From: Rhodococcus qingshengii
GTDB taxonomy: Bacteria > Actinomycetota > Actinomycetes > Mycobacteriales > Mycobacteriaceae
DNA length: 64,000 nucleotides
Assembly (NCBI RefSeq): GCF_021025955.1
Contig: NZ_JAJNCL010000012.1
Span: 109,156 to 173,155 of the forward strand
Reading direction: 5' to 3'
Below the pieces are notes generated by a model. That model had not been told where the DNA came from. It made no database searches and saw only the letters and a list, made by a program, of their open reading frames with translations. A program made the position numbers and the translations under genes. This document shows, one piece after another, positions 62,348-64,000 of this stretch. How positions within the stretch are numbered: the first letter of the stretch is position 1; the number at the start of each line of letters is the position of its first letter.

Positions 62348-64000
62348 CAGCTGACGACAATAACGACAACTCGATACCCGTGCTGCCGAAGCAGTCGGTG
62401 ATCGGTCGAGTCGTTGCGCTCGGGCGCAACACCTGGCGCGGGCTCACCTCGATGCGGACCGCGCTGGTACTGCTGTTCCTCCTCGCGCTTGCTGCTATCC
62501 CCGGCGCCCTGCTGCCACAGCGAACCCTCAACGAGGGCAAGGTCGCTGACTACATAGCCGCACGGCCGACGCTCGGTCCGTGGATGGATCGCCTCGAACT
62601 GTTCGACGTGTTCAGCAGCTTCTGGTTCACCGCGATCTACGCATTGCTCTTCATCTCGCTGGTCGGCTGCATCCTGCCGCGTTGCGTGGAGCACGCGAAG
62701 GCGCTGCGTACCCGTCCGGTGAACGCGCCGCGCAATCTTGCTCGCCTGCCGCACCACACCAAGAGCGTCGTCGACGGCGAGACTCCCGACGAACTTGCCG
62801 CCCGGGTGTCGAAAGAACTGCGTGGGTGGCGCGTCGAAACGCGTCGCGGCGATACGAAATCGCGCCGTGAAGGCGAGATCACCATCTCGGCGGAGAAGGG
62901 ATACCTCCGCGAATTCGGCAACCTCGTGTTCCACCTGTCGTTGGTCGGATTGTTGATTGCGATCGCCGCGGGCAAGTTGTTCGGCTATGAGGGCAATCGC
63001 ATCGTCATCGCCAACGACGGACCTGGCTTCTGCACGACCTCGCCGGCCGTGTTCGACTCGTTCGTCGCCGGTCTGAGCCTCGACGGCACCGGCATGACCC
63101 CGCTGTGTGTCCGTGTGAAAAATTTCCAGGCCGACTACCTCGAGACCGGTCAGGCAGAGATGTTCACCTCGGACATCTCGTACCAGGCAGGCGACGACCT
63201 CGAGTCCGATACCTGGCGGGACACGACCATCCAGGTGAACCACCCGCTGCGGATCGCCGGCGATCGTGTGTACCTGCAGGGACACGGATACGCGCCGACC
63301 TTCACCGTCACGTTCCCGAACGGCGAGACCCGCACCGAGACGCTCCAGTGGCGTCCCGACGACGCAACGACGTTCCTGAGCAGTGGCGCGATGCGTTTCG
63401 ACCCGCCGGGCGGCATGTATCCCGATGCGGACGAGCGTCGGAAGAATCAGATTGCCATCGAAGGATTGTTCGCGCCCACCGCGCTGTTCCACGGCAACCT
63501 TCTGTCGTCGAGCTACCCGGCGATGAACGACCCGGCCGTCGCCATCGACATCTACAAGGGCGATACCGGACTCGATACCGGTAACCCGCAATCGCTGTTC
63601 GAACTCAACACCGAACTGATCAATCAGGGTCGACTGGTCAAGCAGGATCGAGTCAATCTCTTCCCAGGGGAGAGCGCGACGCTTGCCGACGGCACCCAGG
63701 TGCGATTCGATGGTGCCGTCGACTTCGTGAACCTTCAGGTCTCCCACGATCCCGCTCAGGTGTGGGTGTTGGTTTCGGCGTTGACGATGATGGCGGGTCT
63801 GCTTGTCTCGCTCGTGATCAAGCGTCGCCGCGTCTGGGCACGTATCTATCCCGATGACGAACGACGTACTGTAGTAGAACTTGGTGGGCTTGCCCGCACC
63901 GACCACGCAGGCTGGGGCGACGAGTTCGACCGCCTCGCCGACCGCTTGCTGAAAAGCAATCCGACCACCGCGGTGAAACAACCGCACGCCCAGGAGAACG
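62344..64000 (+). CDS. resB: Cytochrome c biogenesis protein ResB, 3' end outside window
   Basis: ResB, with CcsA/CcsB, forms the system II cytochrome c synthase that delivers heme to apocytochrome c. 552 residues are visible and the frame is open at the last base. After a cytoplasmic start come TM segments ([42 protein letters not shown]), a third ([24 protein letters not shown]), a large extracytoplasmic domain with ResB signatures, and a last TM near [20 protein letters not shown]. Coupled to ccdA; the ccsA/ccsB partner should follow outside the window. Confidence 0.95.
   Translation, partial: MTADDNNDNSIPVLPKQSVIGRVVALGRNTWRGLTSMRTALVLLFLLALAAIPGALLPQRTLNEGKVADYIAARPTLGPWMDRLELFDVFSSFWFTAIYALLFISLVGCILPRCVEHAKALRTRPVNAPRNLARLPHHTKSVVDGETPDELAARVSKELRGWRVETRRGDTKSRREGEITISAEKGYLREFGNLVFHLSLVGLLIAIAAGKLFGYEGNRIVIANDGPGFCTTSPAVFDSFVAGLSLDGTGMTPLCVRVKNFQADYLETGQAEMFTSDISYQAGDDLESDTWRDTTIQVNHPLRIAGDRVYLQGHGYAPTFTVTFPNGETRTETLQWRPDDATTFLSSGAMRFDPPGGMYPDADERRKNQIAIEGLFAPTALFHGNLLSSSYPAMNDPAVAIDIYKGDTGLDTGNPQSLFELNTELINQGRLVKQDRVNLFPGESATLADGTQVRFDGAVDFVNLQVSHDPAQVWVLVSALTMMAGLLVSLVIKRRRVWARIYPDDERRTVVELGGLARTDHAGWGDEFDRLADRLLKSNPTTAVKQPHAQEN

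Noticed and set aside
62227..63987. 586-residue open frame on the minus strand
   Set aside because: Antisense to resB, which has convincing transmembrane and domain features.

Overview
The window is high-GC actinobacterial DNA, most likely from a Rhodococcus close to R. erythropolis/qingshengii. This rests on mycothiol synthesis (mshA), SenX3-RegX3, an actinobacterial 33-residue ribosomal protein, Rex joined to hemA, wax ester/DGAT enzymes and an EspG-type secretion chaperone. Gene order largely follows the Mycobacterium tuberculosis stretch from about Rv0478 (deoC) to Rv0528 (resB), as recalled from family knowledge. Rhodococcus-specific blocks interrupt it. No tRNA, rRNA, CRISPR array, IS element or prophage was seen.

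Region 1 (1-8 kb): a 5'-truncated alpha/beta hydrolase, purU, deoC, a DUF2993 membrane protein, an orphan AbiEi-like protein, then two tandem secreted Ig-repeat proteins that share 491 identical bases. Region 2 (8-25.8 kb): a methyltransferase, two DUF2505 proteins, murB, an L,D-transpeptidase lipoprotein, a Gly-rich ESX substrate-like protein with an EspG chaperone, an SDR, a TauD-type dioxygenase, a Cys-rich short ORF, a ROK regulator, a LysR-type regulator, a thioesterase/tocopherol-cyclase-like pair, a PIG-L deacetylase, an MFS transporter, a hydrolase, mshA and a YbjN protein.

Region 3 (25.8-34.3 kb): an acyl-CoA ligase, gpmA, senX3-regX3, a Cys-rich conserved protein, ppx, a Pro/Ala-rich membrane protein and a TIM-barrel isomerase-like protein. 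Region 4 (34.2-42 kb): a glycerolipid operon on the minus strand (WS/DGAT, plsB, HAD-PlsC fusion), divergent TetR and MerR regulators around a perfect inverted repeat, and a thioesterase. Region 5 (42-47.4 kb): proC, a small HTH protein, bS22, an epimerase-like protein, an acyltransferase, a SerB1-like HAD phosphatase and a glutaredoxin-like protein.

Region 6 (47.5-64 kb): rex-hemA-hemC-hemD-hemB forms a tetrapyrrole operon behind a near-consensus Rex operator. It is followed by small membrane proteins, a CsoR-like repressor with its operator, a decayed transporter remnant, an acyl-CoA oxidase-like gene, hemL, a histidine phosphatase, and a cytochrome c maturation operon (TlpA-like, ccdA, resB) that runs off the end.

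The genes are mainly cell envelope, lipid, thiol/redox and heme housekeeping functions. The most unusual signals are the gene-converted Ig-repeat pair, the Cys-rich apparently leaderless short ORF, the ESX substrate/chaperone pair, the tocopherol-cyclase-like gene and several unexplained inverted or tandem repeats.
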